Source: Micromonospora humi
GTDB lineage: Bacteria > Actinomycetota > Actinomycetes > Mycobacteriales > Micromonosporaceae
Assembly: GCF_900090105.1 (NCBI RefSeq)
Contig: NZ_FMDM01000001.1
Span: 1-64,000 of the forward strand
Length of the DNA stretch: 64,000 bases
Direction: 5' to 3'
Every line of letters begins with the position of its first letter. The stretch's first letter is position 1. A program made the position numbers and the translations under genes. The notes under the pieces are model-generated. The model was not told the origin of the DNA. It ran no database searches and saw nothing but the letters and a program-made list of their open reading frames with translations. This document shows positions 1-7,869 of the stretch, in pieces.

Positions 1-488
1 AGGCCGAAGAAGATGTCCGCGACGCGGGAGAGCAGCGCGTCGACCCAGCCGCCGCGGTAGCCGGCGATGATGCCCATCGCGCCGCCGACGAGCAGGGTGA
101 GCAGGGTGGACACGACGGCCACCACGATCGAGGCGCGGGCGCCGTAGATGGTGCGGGCGTAGACGTCGCGGCCCTGCACGTCGTAGCCGAACCAGGCCGA
201 CGACGACGGCTCGACCCGGCTGCGCTCCAGCGCGCCGTTGACCGCGTCGCCGGAGGTGAACAGCGACGGGAACGCGGCCATCACCAGGAAGAACACGATG
301 AACGCCGCGGAGATCCAGAACAGCGGCTTGCGACGCAGGTCGATCCACGCGTCACCGAGCAGGCCACGGGGCTTCTGCTGCGTGGCGCTCTGCGGCAGGC
401 CGGCGTTGGTGGGCGCGCCGGACCCGGCCTCGGTGGGCATGGTCGCGGGCGGGGTGGAGACGATCGACGCGATGGACGGGTCGCTCAT
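1..488 (-). CDS. Peptide-type ABC transporter permease (5' part, truncated by window edge)
   Basis: These are the first 162 codons of an inner-membrane permease of the DppC/OppC family, which imports peptides or nickel together with a binding protein and two ATPases; the rest lies outside the window. A Thr/Pro/Gln-rich cytoplasmic tail (about residues 1-50) is followed by a membrane helix at 57-73, an outer loop with the family motif GRDVYARTIYGAR (106-118) and a second helix at 120-142. The ATG at 488 follows a GAGGTG-like ribosome site. The substrate cannot be judged from this fragment. It is probably the last-transcribed neighbour of an operon outside the window. Confidence 0.85.
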   Translation of the reverse strand, partial: MSDPSIASIVSTPPATMPTEAGSGAPTNAGLPQSATQQKPRGLLGDAWIDLRRKPLFWISAAFIVFFLVMAAFPSLFTSGDAVNGALERSRVEPSSSAWFGYDVQGRDVYARTIYGARASIVVAVVSTLLTLLVGGAMGIIAGYRGGWVDALLSRVADIFFG

Positions 489-625
489 GCCGGCACCTCG
501 CAGGGTCGACGACGTGCACCCACGGTAGCGGCCGGGAGGCCGCCCGGTGACCCCGTGGGAACGAAGTGCGCAAAGCGGCCTGGCGCGTGGGTCCTACCCT
601 GCGGGTCGGACTTCTGGAGGTGTCC

Positions 626-1198
626 ATGCCGCGACCGAGACGGGCCGTGTCGTTGCTGGCCCTGGCGGCGATCCTGACCGTCGTCCGCACCCGCCTGAGC
701 GAGGAGAGCCGGCCCGACCCGCGCGCGTTTCGGCGATACGACCCGCCCGGTGAGCTGGGGCGTGCCGAACGCGCCTACCTGAGCTGGGCGCAGGGGCACA
801 TCGCGGGGATCGTGCGGGTGGCGCGGGCCCGGTCGATCCGGCACCAGAGCCTCGCGCTCGCGTCCGGCCTGTCGGCACTCGCGGTGCCGGTGGCGCTCGC
901 GGTCGCGGCGCCCGCCTGGGTGCCGGCGGCGCTCGGGTTCCTGGCCGCCGCCGGGCAGCTCGGGCAGCAGATCCTCCGCGACCGGGAGCAGTCGCTGCTC
1001 GGCCACCAGCTCGCGGTCCGGCTTCAGCGGGTGCTGCGCCTGTTCCACAGCGAGTGGGACGAGTCGCTGTCCACCGCCGAGCTGCGTCGGCGGTTCCGCT
1101 CCTTCCGTGACGCGTTCGAGGCGACCAAGGAGGAGTACGGCGGCCAGATCCTCGCCGTTCGTGGGCAGGAGCCACCGGCGGTGACCGTCGGCTCCTGA
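626..1198 (+). CDS. Small two-helix membrane protein, DUF4231/SLATT-like
   Basis: The product is 190 residues. I start it at ATG 626 because GGAGG lies at 616-620; an in-frame start at 566 has no ribosome site. A basic N-terminus and a charged stretch are followed by two adjacent hydrophobic helices (about residues 73-92 and 93-112) and a long charged, helical C-terminal half rich in Arg and Glu. This layout resembles SLATT/DUF4231 proteins, which are two-helix membrane proteins proposed to act as pore-forming effectors in nucleotide-sensing conflict systems. No partner sensor gene is adjacent. The family call rests on layout and partial motif resemblance only; it could be an unrelated membrane protein. 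Confidence 0.55.
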   Translation: MPRPRRAVSLLALAAILTVVRTRLSEESRPDPRAFRRYDPPGELGRAERAYLSWAQGHIAGIVRVARARSIRHQSLALASGLSALAVPVALAVAAPAWVPAALGFLAAAGQLGQQILRDREQSLLGHQLAVRLQRVLRLFHSEWDESLSTAELRRRFRSFRDAFEATKEEYGGQILAVRGQEPPAVTVGS

Positions 1199-1203
1199 GG
1201 CCG

Positions 1204-1233
1204 TGGACACATCGGTGGCGATGAGTCTATGGT
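1204..1233 (+). promoter_or_regulatory. Putative sigma-70 promoter for the first P450
   Basis: TGGACA (1204-1209) and TATGGT (1228-1233) are separated by 18 bases, about 30 bases upstream of the P450 start at 1267. Matches are partial, so this is a weak prediction. Confidence 0.35.
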
Positions 1234-1266
1234 CACCGCACGTCAGTGCCCCACGAGGAGCGGCCC

Positions 1267-2535
1267 ATGGGTGTCTCCATCTCCCTGGACGACCTGCTCG
1301 GCGCGCGGGTGCGGCGCGACCCGTACCCGTTCTACGCGCGCCTGCACGCGATGGGGGAGGCGGTCGCGCTGCGGCCGGACGAGCCGCACGCCCTGGTCGT
1401 ACACGGCTGGGCGGCGGTCAACCGGGTGCTGCGCGACCCGGTCTTCCGGGTCCTCGGCGCCGAGTACCTGGACCGGGCCGGGGTGCGCTGGCGTGCGCAC
1501 CCGGCGATCCGGATCATGCAGACGTCCATGCTCAACGCCGCGTCCGGCGACCACCTGCGGGTTCGGCAGGTGTTCAGCCAGGCGTTGACCCCGCGCCGGG
1601 TCACCGCCCTGGAGCCGGCGATCGTGCGCATCGCCGACGGCCTGCTGGACCGGCTCGCCGCGGCGGGCGCGGGCGGCCGTCCGGTCGACTTCATGGGCGC
1701 GTTCGCGCTCACCCTGCCCAGTGACGTGGTCGGCGAGCTGCTGGGCGTGCCGGAGCGGGACCGGCAGTGGTTCCCGGCCCGGGTCCGGGCGTTCGACGCG
1801 GTGCTGGAGATAGGCCGTCGCTCGATGCGGGAGGTGCGGGCCGCGAACGTCGCGGCGACGGAGCTGACCGCGTACTTCACCGGGTTGCTGGCCGAGCGCC
1901 GGGCGCGCCCGCGCGCGGACCTCGTCTCGGCGTTGGTGGGGATCCGCGACCGCGACCCCGGCCAGCTCTCCGCCGACGAGCTGCTGGCCAACCTGATCAT
2001 CATGTACAACGCCGGGTTCCGGACCACCGCGAACCTGCTCGGCAACGGCCTGGTCCTGCTGCTGGCGCGGCCCGACGCGCTGGCCGCGCTGCGCGCGGAC
2101 CCGGCACTCGCCGCGTCCTACGTCGAGGAGATCCTCCGGTACGAGCCGCCGGTGCACTTCGCGGTCCGCTACGCCGCCGAGGACACCGAGGTCGCCGGCC
2201 TGCCGGTGCCGGCCGGCCGGACCGTGGTGGTGCTGACCGGCGCCGCCAACCGTGACCCGCGCCGCTTCCCCGACCCGGACTCGTTCGACCCGTCCCGGAC
2301 GGACAACCGGCACCTGGCGTTCAGCGCGGGGCCGCACCACTGCTTCGGGGCGGCGCTGGCCCGGGCGGAGGGCCGGCTGGTCCTGCCCCGCGTGGTGGAG
2401 CGCTTTCCGGCGGTGGCGCTCGCCGCCGAGCCGGGCGAACGGCGCCAGCTCATGCTGCGCGGCTACGACCGCCTGCCGGTCCGGCTGGGCGTGGCGCACC
2501 GACCGATCGGCGCCTTGCCAAACATTTCCGATTGA
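1267..2535 (+). CDS. Cytochrome P450 with Arg at the acidic I-helix position
   Basis: This 422-residue soluble bacterial P450 would hydroxylate or otherwise oxidise a small molecule using external ferredoxin and reductase. I start it at ATG 1267 because GAGGAG lies at 1255-1260; GTG 1246 is in frame but lies upstream of that site. The heme-binding loop FSAGPHHCFG contains the Cys ligand at 359, and the ExxR pair is in EEILRYEPP. The I-helix reads AGFRTT (249-254): Arg 252 stands where the acid of AG(H/x)(D/E)TT normally sits, although both Thr remain. It begins the biosynthetic cluster and is followed 39 bases later by the acyl carrier protein, so the substrate may be carrier-bound (inference). 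Confidence 0.9.
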   Translation: MGVSISLDDLLGARVRRDPYPFYARLHAMGEAVALRPDEPHALVVHGWAAVNRVLRDPVFRVLGAEYLDRAGVRWRAHPAIRIMQTSMLNAASGDHLRVRQVFSQALTPRRVTALEPAIVRIADGLLDRLAAAGAGGRPVDFMGAFALTLPSDVVGELLGVPERDRQWFPARVRAFDAVLEIGRRSMREVRAANVAATELTAYFTGLLAERRARPRADLVSALVGIRDRDPGQLSADELLANLIIMYNAGFRTTANLLGNGLVLLLARPDALAALRADPALAASYVEEILRYEPPVHFAVRYAAEDTEVAGLPVPAGRTVVVLTGAANRDPRRFPDPDSFDPSRTDNRHLAFSAGPHHCFGAALARAEGRLVLPRVVERFPAVALAAEPGERRQLMLRGYDRLPVRLGVAHRPIGALPNISD

Positions 2536-2542
2536 GTAGGGT
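2515..2542 (+). promoter_or_regulatory. Putative promoter for the acyl carrier protein and ketosynthase
   Basis: TTGCCA (2515-2520) and TAGGGT (2537-2542) are 16 bases apart and overlap the end of the P450 gene. Transcription would start near 2549, leaving a short leader with GGGGAAAGGA ahead of ATG 2575. Confidence 0.45.
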
Positions 2543-2574
2543 CGATATCACGCTGGGGAAAGGACACACCGGTC

Positions 2575-2835
2575 ATGACCGATGAGATCCGCGCGTTCCT
2601 GCTCGCCGCCCTGACCGAGATGAAGTACGACGTCGAGGACGTCGACGACGACACCGTCTTCGGCCCGGCCGGTCTCGACGTGGACTCCCTCGGCCTGGCC
2701 GAGCTGGCGGTCCGGGTGGAGGACCGGTTCGGGGTGGCGTTCGACGACGACGAGGCGGAGATGCTCGCCATGATGACCCTCGGCGAGTTCTCCCACACGG
2801 TGGCCCAGCGCATCCAGCCGGCGTCGGCGCGCTGA
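2575..2835 (+). CDS. Free-standing acyl carrier protein
   Basis: This is an 86-residue acidic four-helix carrier protein. The phosphopantetheine site is Ser 38 in the motif LDVDSLGLAEL, and the second helix VEDRFGVAFDDDEAE is typical of type II acyl or peptidyl carriers. The start ATG 2575 is preceded by a purine-rich ribosome site. The gene is followed within 14 bases by a ketosynthase, so the two probably form an operon, with acyl chains carried on this protein condensed by the ketosynthase. The fused phosphopantetheinyl transferase at 5423-6379 is the obvious candidate to activate it. Confidence 0.93.
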   Translation: MTDEIRAFLLAALTEMKYDVEDVDDDTVFGPAGLDVDSLGLAELAVRVEDRFGVAFDDDEAEMLAMMTLGEFSHTVAQRIQPASAR

Positions 2836-2849
2836 CCGGCGCGCCGGCC

Positions 2850-4091
2850 GTGCCCGGAAGCGTGACGGTCACCGGCATCGGGCTGGTCAGCCCGGTCGGT
2901 GCGACCGCCGCCGAGGTGTTCGACGCGGTGTGCGAGGGCCGGTCCGGGCTGGCCCGGCCGCCGGAGGGCCACCCGGTCCACGGGGTGGTCGACGTCGCGG
3001 CGTTCGCCCCGGCGATCGACCCGGCGAGCGTGCTGCCCGGCCCGGAGTCGCGGGTGGTGGACCGCTCGATCGTGATGGCGTTGCGCGCGGCCGGGGACGC
3101 GCTGGCCGACGCCGGCCTGCGCGTCGGCCACGACGTCGACCCCTACCGGGTGGCCGTCGTCGTCTCCGGCGTCGGCGGCCTCTCCACGCTGGCCGACCAG
3201 GTCCTGCGGCGGGCCGAGCGGGGCCGGTTCGGGGTCAGCCCGTACATGTTGCCCGGGACGCTGCCGAACATGGGTGCGGCGCGCATCGCCATCGCGTTCG
3301 GCGTCCGCGGCTACACCTCGTCGATCGGCACCGCCTGCGCGGCCGGCGCCCAGTCCGTCGGCGAGGGGCTGCGCATCCTGCGCGCCGGCGAGGCGGACGT
3401 GGTGCTCGCCGGGTGCGCCGAGGCGCCGCTGTTCCCGGCGTTCGCCGACGCGTTCGGCAACGCCCGGGCGCTCGCCCGCGGCTGGGCCGACCCGACGGCC
3501 GCGAGCCGACCGTTCGACCGCCGGCGCAACGGTCTCGTCCTCGGCGAGGGCGCCGGGGTCCTGGTGCTGGAGCGCGCCGCGCACGCCGCCGCGCGCGGCG
3601 CCCGCCGCCACGCCGACGTGCTCGGCTGGGGCGCGACCAACGACGCGTACCATCCGACCACGCCCCGGCCCGACGGCGCCGGCGCGGCGCACTGCATGCG
3701 GATGGCCGTCCGCGACGCCGGCCTTGGCCTCGGCGACATCGGATACGTCAACGCGCACGGCACCAGCACCAGGGCCGGTGACGCGGCCGAGCTGGCCGCG
3801 CTGCGCGACGTCTACGGCGCGCACCCGCCGCCGCTGAGTTCCACCAAAGGCGTGACCGGGCACATGCTCGGGGTCTCCGGCGTGGTCGAGGCGGCCGTCG
3901 GCATCGAGGCGCTGCGGCACGGCCTGCTGCCGCCCACCCACAACCTCGACGACCCGGATCCGGCCGGCGACGTCGACCACATCCGCAAGCAGGCGCGTGC
4001 GGTGGCGGTGGACGCGGTGCTGTCCAACTCGTTCGGCTTCGGCGGCCACAACGTCAGTCTCGTGCTCGGGCATCCGGCGTCGGCCGGCTGA
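2850..4091 (+). CDS. Beta-ketoacyl-ACP synthase (FabF/KAS II-like)
   Basis: This 413-residue condensing enzyme would extend an acyl chain on an ACP by decarboxylative Claisen condensation. The complete FabF triad is visible: nucleophile Cys 163 in GTACAAGAQ, His 303 in NAHGTST and His 338 in GVTGHMLG, with Lys 333 in the STKG motif. The C-terminal SNSFGFGGHN signature is present. GTG 2850 is chosen because it gives the usual N-terminus VTVTGIG; GTG 2862 is an alternative. It sits directly downstream of the carrier protein gene. No ketoreductase or dehydratase lies nearby, so it may make one condensation on a specialised substrate. It ends 6 bases from the convergent glycosyltransferase gene. 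Confidence 0.92.
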   Translation: MPGSVTVTGIGLVSPVGATAAEVFDAVCEGRSGLARPPEGHPVHGVVDVAAFAPAIDPASVLPGPESRVVDRSIVMALRAAGDALADAGLRVGHDVDPYRVAVVVSGVGGLSTLADQVLRRAERGRFGVSPYMLPGTLPNMGAARIAIAFGVRGYTSSIGTACAAGAQSVGEGLRILRAGEADVVLAGCAEAPLFPAFADAFGNARALARGWADPTAASRPFDRRRNGLVLGEGAGVLVLERAAHAAARGARRHADVLGWGATNDAYHPTTPRPDGAGAAHCMRMAVRDAGLGLGDIGYVNAHGTSTRAGDAAELAALRDVYGAHPPPLSSTKGVTGHMLGVSGVVEAAVGIEALRHGLLPPTHNLDDPDPAGDVDHIRKQARAVAVDAVLSNSFGFGGHNVSLVLGHPASAG

Positions 4092-4097
4092 GCCCGC

Positions 4098-5420
4098 TCA
4101 GCGCACCGTGACGACGGTCGCCGTGTCGTGCCGCGTGACCGTCACGGCGAAGTGCGGGTCCAGCATGTCGACCAGGTAGTCCAGATCCGCGACCAGCGGC
4201 ACCGGCAGCAGCGTCCGCTGGTCGAGGTCGGTGCGGCTGGCGACCAGCTCGATCCGGTCGGCCTTGAGCAGCCCCCGGGTCAGGAACGCCGGCAGGTCGT
4301 CGGGGAGCAGGCACCGCCACAGGTCGACGTTGACGATCACGTCCAGCGCGCCGGTCCGGAACTGTTGCAGCACGGTGCCGAGCAGGTGCGAGTTCGTCTC
4401 GCCCGGCGGCGCCGCGTGGTCGAAGGTGTGCGAGCCGGCGCCGAGGTCCATCGCGGACACACCGTTGCCGACGACCAGGGCCCGGCTGGCGGCCAGCTCG
4501 TCGCGGAGCGCCGCGGGCACCGCCGCCGGGCGCCCCAGCCCACCCCGCCGGTACGCGTCGATCGCGTCGCCGTAGAGGCGGATGCGGCCCAGGTGCCGGC
4601 CGAACGTGTTGATCGCGTACAGCACCTCGACGTCGTAGCGCAGGTGCTTGCGCAGCAGGTACTTCATGTTGTCCATCGAGGCGAGCCCGTTGGTGGTCCG
4701 CCGGAAGTGGGGGAGGTGGTAGGAGAACGCGTCCACGTCGAGCCGGAACAGCTCGGGTGGCGCCCCGTGCAGGTGGAAGACGCGGTAGAAGAAGTCGAGA
4801 TCCTCGAAGCCCCACTTGACCATGGCCTCGTCGAAGCCGCCGACCCGCCGGAACGACTCGTGGTCGACCGAGGCGTTGTGGGTCAACCCCAGCACCCAGG
4901 GCGCGTGCGGGAAGTCCCGCATCCGCTGCGGAAGGGCGGTGTCCTCCAGACGCGGGTCGCCGCGCTCGGCGTCGAGCATCGCCGGCCCGATCGGCTCGCC
5001 GCGGCGTAGCGCGTCCGCGCCGGCCCAGTCCAGGTCGTAGCGCTGCCCGAGCAGCACGCCGGGCCGCCCGCCGCGGCCGGTGTGGAAGGCCCGGTGCCGC
5101 TCCAGCAGCCGGGGATGCGCCACCGTGTCGGCGTCCAGGAACATCAGCGTGTCGGCGCGCGCCCGGGCCGCGGCGGCGTTGCGGTTGGCGCTGCGCCCGC
5201 GGTTGCGTTCGCTACGGACGCAGCTGACGGCCAACCGGTCGCCGTACTTCTCCACCACCGGGCTTAGCGCCACGGTGGAGCCGTCGTCGCCGACGATCAC
5301 CTCGAAGTCGTCGCGCGGCAGGGTCTGCCGGGTGAGCGAGTGCAGGGTCGCGTCCAGCGCGGCGCCGTTGTTGTGCGCCGGCACCACCACGCTCAGGCCC
5401 GGCCGGCCTCCGGTCGGCAT
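4098..5420 (-). CDS. Family 2 glycosyltransferase
   Basis: This is a 440-residue cytoplasmic GT-A-fold transferase. It has the N-terminal strand LSVVVPAHNN (9-18), a GDDGST loop (44-49), the metal-binding DAD (96-98) and the acceptor-side motif GFEDLDF (204-210), as in polypeptide-GalNAc or chondroitin-type GT2 enzymes. The C-terminal part (about 250-440) is not a domain I recognise and has no membrane helix. The gene follows the PPTase-ACP fusion by 2 bases on the same strand, so the two are co-transcribed, and it converges on the ketosynthase gene. Transfer of a sugar to a carrier-bound or released cluster intermediate is an inference. Confidence 0.85.
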   Translation of the reverse strand: MPTGGRPGLSVVVPAHNNGAALDATLHSLTRQTLPRDDFEVIVGDDGSTVALSPVVEKYGDRLAVSCVRSERNRGRSANRNAAAARARADTLMFLDADTVAHPRLLERHRAFHTGRGGRPGVLLGQRYDLDWAGADALRRGEPIGPAMLDAERGDPRLEDTALPQRMRDFPHAPWVLGLTHNASVDHESFRRVGGFDEAMVKWGFEDLDFFYRVFHLHGAPPELFRLDVDAFSYHLPHFRRTTNGLASMDNMKYLLRKHLRYDVEVLYAINTFGRHLGRIRLYGDAIDAYRRGGLGRPAAVPAALRDELAASRALVVGNGVSAMDLGAGSHTFDHAAPPGETNSHLLGTVLQQFRTGALDVIVNVDLWRCLLPDDLPAFLTRGLLKADRIELVASRTDLDQRTLLPVPLVADLDYLVDMLDPHFAVTVTRHDTATVVTVR

Positions 5421-5422
5421 GC

Positions 5423-6379
5423 TCAGCGGGGGGTGGAGTTGGCGACGATGTGGTCCGCCAGGTCGCCGAGGGTGGTCATCCGGTCCTCGTCGAGATCCTC
5501 CACGTCGATCTGGATCTCCAGCTCGTCCTCCAGCTCCAGCAGCAGCTCCAGGGCGAGCGAGGAGCTGAGCCCCAACTCGTCCATCAACTGGGTGCCCTCG
5601 GTGACCGGAGCGTCCGGCCGCAACATGCGCTCCAGCAACGCGGTCAGGCTCTTGACGACTTGATCGCGCCCGCGCTCCAGCATGGAGTCATCAGAGCAAA
5701 GGACATCGGCGAGTGTCAACGGGTAGAACTCGACCGCGTACTCCGCGTCACCGGCCCGGGCCACCGCCACCCGGTAGCCGGCCGGCGTCGGCACGTCGGT
5801 GAGGCGGTGCCTGCCGGGCGGCTCGACACACTCCACGACGTCGCGCGCGTGCACCGGCACGGCCAGGTTGGGCCAGAGCCGGCCGCCGGCGGCCTTGACC
5901 GCCGCCTCCTTGCGGACCCACAGCCGGGTGCACCGGTCCGCCCGCGCCCCGGCATCGGCCCCGTCGGCGACGTGCCGTGCCTCCTCGGGATGGAAGAAGC
6001 GCTCGGCCAGGGACACCGGATCCCCACCGGGCGGGAGGTGTTGGACGTCCACCCCGACCGGGCCGCCCTGGGCGAGCGCCACCGCGACCAGGTCCCCGGA
6101 GTAGGAGAGGCTGGTGTGCAGCCCGGCGTGCGGTCCGGTCAGCGCCGGCCTGCCGTGGCGGCCCGGCCGCCAGACCAGCGTCCGCGGCGGCGCGCCCGCC
6201 GCCCGCCCGGCGAGCACACGCAGCACGCCGTGCGCGACGGTGAACCGTCCCCGCAGCGCGGCGGTGCCGAGCGCCGCCGCGCGGGCGCGCTCGCCGGCGT
6301 CGAGCACCGCCTGGCAGCGGGCCAGCTCCGTCGGCGTCGCACCGACCGGAACCACCCAGACCCGTACGGCGTCCCGCAT
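5423..6379 (-). CDS. Sfp-type 4'-phosphopantetheinyl transferase fused to an acyl carrier protein
   Basis: The product is 318 residues with two parts in one frame. Residues 1-225 are a Sfp-type PPTase with the signature residues in GVDVQ (Asp 111), the metal-site region RFFHPEE (127-133) and LWVRKEAAVKA (153-163). Residues 235-315 form a carrier-protein helical bundle; the usual DSL motif is replaced by SSS (272-274), with Ser 273 aligned to the carrier serine. Carrier modification in cis and in trans is inferred. ATG 6379 is chosen; GTG 6415 is possible. An internal ATG at the junction (residue 233) lacks a ribosome site, so I treat this as a true fusion. It is divergent from the condensation-type gene. 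Confidence 0.85.
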   Translation of the reverse strand: MRDAVRVWVVPVGATPTELARCQAVLDAGERARAAALGTAALRGRFTVAHGVLRVLAGRAAGAPPRTLVWRPGRHGRPALTGPHAGLHTSLSYSGDLVAVALAQGGPVGVDVQHLPPGGDPVSLAERFFHPEEARHVADGADAGARADRCTRLWVRKEAAVKAAGGRLWPNLAVPVHARDVVECVEPPGRHRLTDVPTPAGYRVAVARAGDAEYAVEFYPLTLADVLCSDDSMLERGRDQVVKSLTALLERMLRPDAPVTEGTQLMDELGLSSSLALELLLELEDELEIQIDVEDLDEDRMTTLGDLADHIVANSTPR

Positions 6380-6408
6380 GCACGGCAGCGTAACGGGCCG
6401 GGCAGACG

Positions 6409-6438
6409 TTGACACGCGCCGATGCGCGTTGCTCTGAT
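6409..6438 (+). promoter_or_regulatory. Putative promoter giving a leaderless condensation-enzyme mRNA
   Basis: A perfect TTGACA (6409-6414) and TCTGAT (6433-6438) are 18 bases apart, and the GTG at 6445 lies six bases after the -10, so translation would begin at or next to the first transcribed base. The layout resembles the promoter at 32506-32534. Confidence 0.5.
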
Positions 6439-6444
6439 AGGCCG

Positions 6445-7854
6445 GTGTTGGCGCAGACGGCCCAGGCCCGGGTCCCGGTTCCGTTCGCCGGGCCGGGCGC
6501 CGGTGTCGCGCCCCTGACCTGGGGGCAGAAGGCGATCCTGCAGGACATGCGGGAGACCGGGTGGACGCACAACGTCAGCGGCGCGCACCCGATGCCGGCC
6601 GGCGTCACCGTCGCGCAGGTGGCCGCGGAACTGGCCGACCTGATGGGCCGGCACCCGGCGCTGCGGATGCGGCTCGGCCACGACGAGCGGGGCGAGGCCT
6701 GCCAGGTCGTCTCGGCCGCCGGAGAGACGGTCCTCGACGTGGTGGACGTCCCCGACGAGGCCGATCCGGCCGACGTGGCGGCGTTCGCCTACCAACTGGG
6801 CCACGAGCGCCTGCTGACCCCCTACGACCTCCACCGGGACTGGGCGGTGCGGATGGCGGTGGTCCGGCACCGGGGCGCGCTGGTGCACCGGGTGCTGACG
6901 TTCGACCACCTCGTGGTGGACGGGACCGCCACCTCGTTGCTCCTGGCCGACCTCGGGCTGGCCGCACCGGCGGTCCGCCGGACCGACGACCCGCGTACGG
7001 TGCAGCTCCTCGACCTCGGGCGGCGGGAGGCGACGCCGCCGCTGCGCCGGGTCAGCGACCGGGCGGTCCGCCACTGGCAGACACACCTGCGGTCCGTCCC
7101 GCCGCTGACGTTCGGCGAGCCCACCGTCGGGGGTGGCCGGCGGGGCCACCGGTACTGGCACGGCCGGTTCAGCTCGTCGGCGGCGTACCTGGCGGTGCGG
7201 GCCGTCGCCCGGCGGACCCGCACCGACACCTCGCGGGTGCTGCTCGCGGTCATCGCGGTCGCGATCGGCCGGGCCACCGGCGTCAGCCCGCTCACCGCGA
7301 AGCTCATCGTCGGCAACCGGTTCCGGCCCGGCTTCGCCGAGGCGATCGCCCCGCTCAGCCAGAACGGCGTGCTGACCGTCGACACCGCCGACACCACGGT
7401 GGACGAGGTGGTGTCCCGCGCCCGCCGGGCGTCGGTGGCCGCCGGCATGTACGCCTACTACGACCCGGCACGGCTCGAGGAGTGCGCGGCCCGCTGGGAC
7501 GCGGAACGCGGCTATCCGGCCCGGGTCAGCTGCCGGATCAACGACCGGCGGGTGACCACCCGGGCGGCGGCCGAGGAGGGCGTCCGGGACGACGAGGTGA
7601 CGCCGGCGGCGATCCGCCGCCGGACCGCCGAGACGTTCCTGGTCTGGGACGGTCCGCTGGACCACCTCCCCGAGCAGGCGTTCATCACCGTCGAGGACCA
7701 ACCGGAGACGGTGTTCCTCCAGGTCATCTTCGACTTCGCGAGCTTCACCGAGGAGCAGGCCGAGCGCCTGCTGCGCGGCGTGGAGGAGGTCGCCGTGGAA
7801 GCGGCCCTCGACGCCGCCGCGCCGACCCGGGTCACGCCCGGTTCGACCGGCTGA
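6445..7854 (+). CDS. Stand-alone condensation-domain (CoA/ACP-dependent acyltransferase fold) protein
   Basis: This 469-residue protein has the chloramphenicol acetyltransferase/NRPS condensation fold. The active-site motif reads DHLVVDG (154-160): the second His of HHxxxDG, His 155, is kept, while the first position is Asp 154. The N-terminal TWGQKAIL stretch and the late SQNGVLTVDTAD region fit condensation enzymes. It would join an acyl group from a carrier protein to an amine or hydroxyl, probably using the nearby carrier proteins (inference). GTG 6445 is preferred over TTG 6409, which is inside the predicted promoter. It ends 15 bases from the convergent P450 gene. Confidence 0.75.
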   Translation: MLAQTAQARVPVPFAGPGAGVAPLTWGQKAILQDMRETGWTHNVSGAHPMPAGVTVAQVAAELADLMGRHPALRMRLGHDERGEACQVVSAAGETVLDVVDVPDEADPADVAAFAYQLGHERLLTPYDLHRDWAVRMAVVRHRGALVHRVLTFDHLVVDGTATSLLLADLGLAAPAVRRTDDPRTVQLLDLGRREATPPLRRVSDRAVRHWQTHLRSVPPLTFGEPTVGGGRRGHRYWHGRFSSSAAYLAVRAVARRTRTDTSRVLLAVIAVAIGRATGVSPLTAKLIVGNRFRPGFAEAIAPLSQNGVLTVDTADTTVDEVVSRARRASVAAGMYAYYDPARLEECAARWDAERGYPARVSCRINDRRVTTRAAAEEGVRDDEVTPAAIRRRTAETFLVWDGPLDHLPEQAFITVEDQPETVFLQVIFDFASFTEEQAERLLRGVEEVAVEAALDAAAPTRVTPGSTG

Positions 7855-7869
7855 CCGGCGGGGTGTCGC

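Noticed and set aside
5423..5681. Separate acyl carrier gene starting at the internal ATG of the PPTase fusion
   Set aside because: No ribosome site precedes that ATG and the frame is continuous with the PPTase, so a fusion is simpler.
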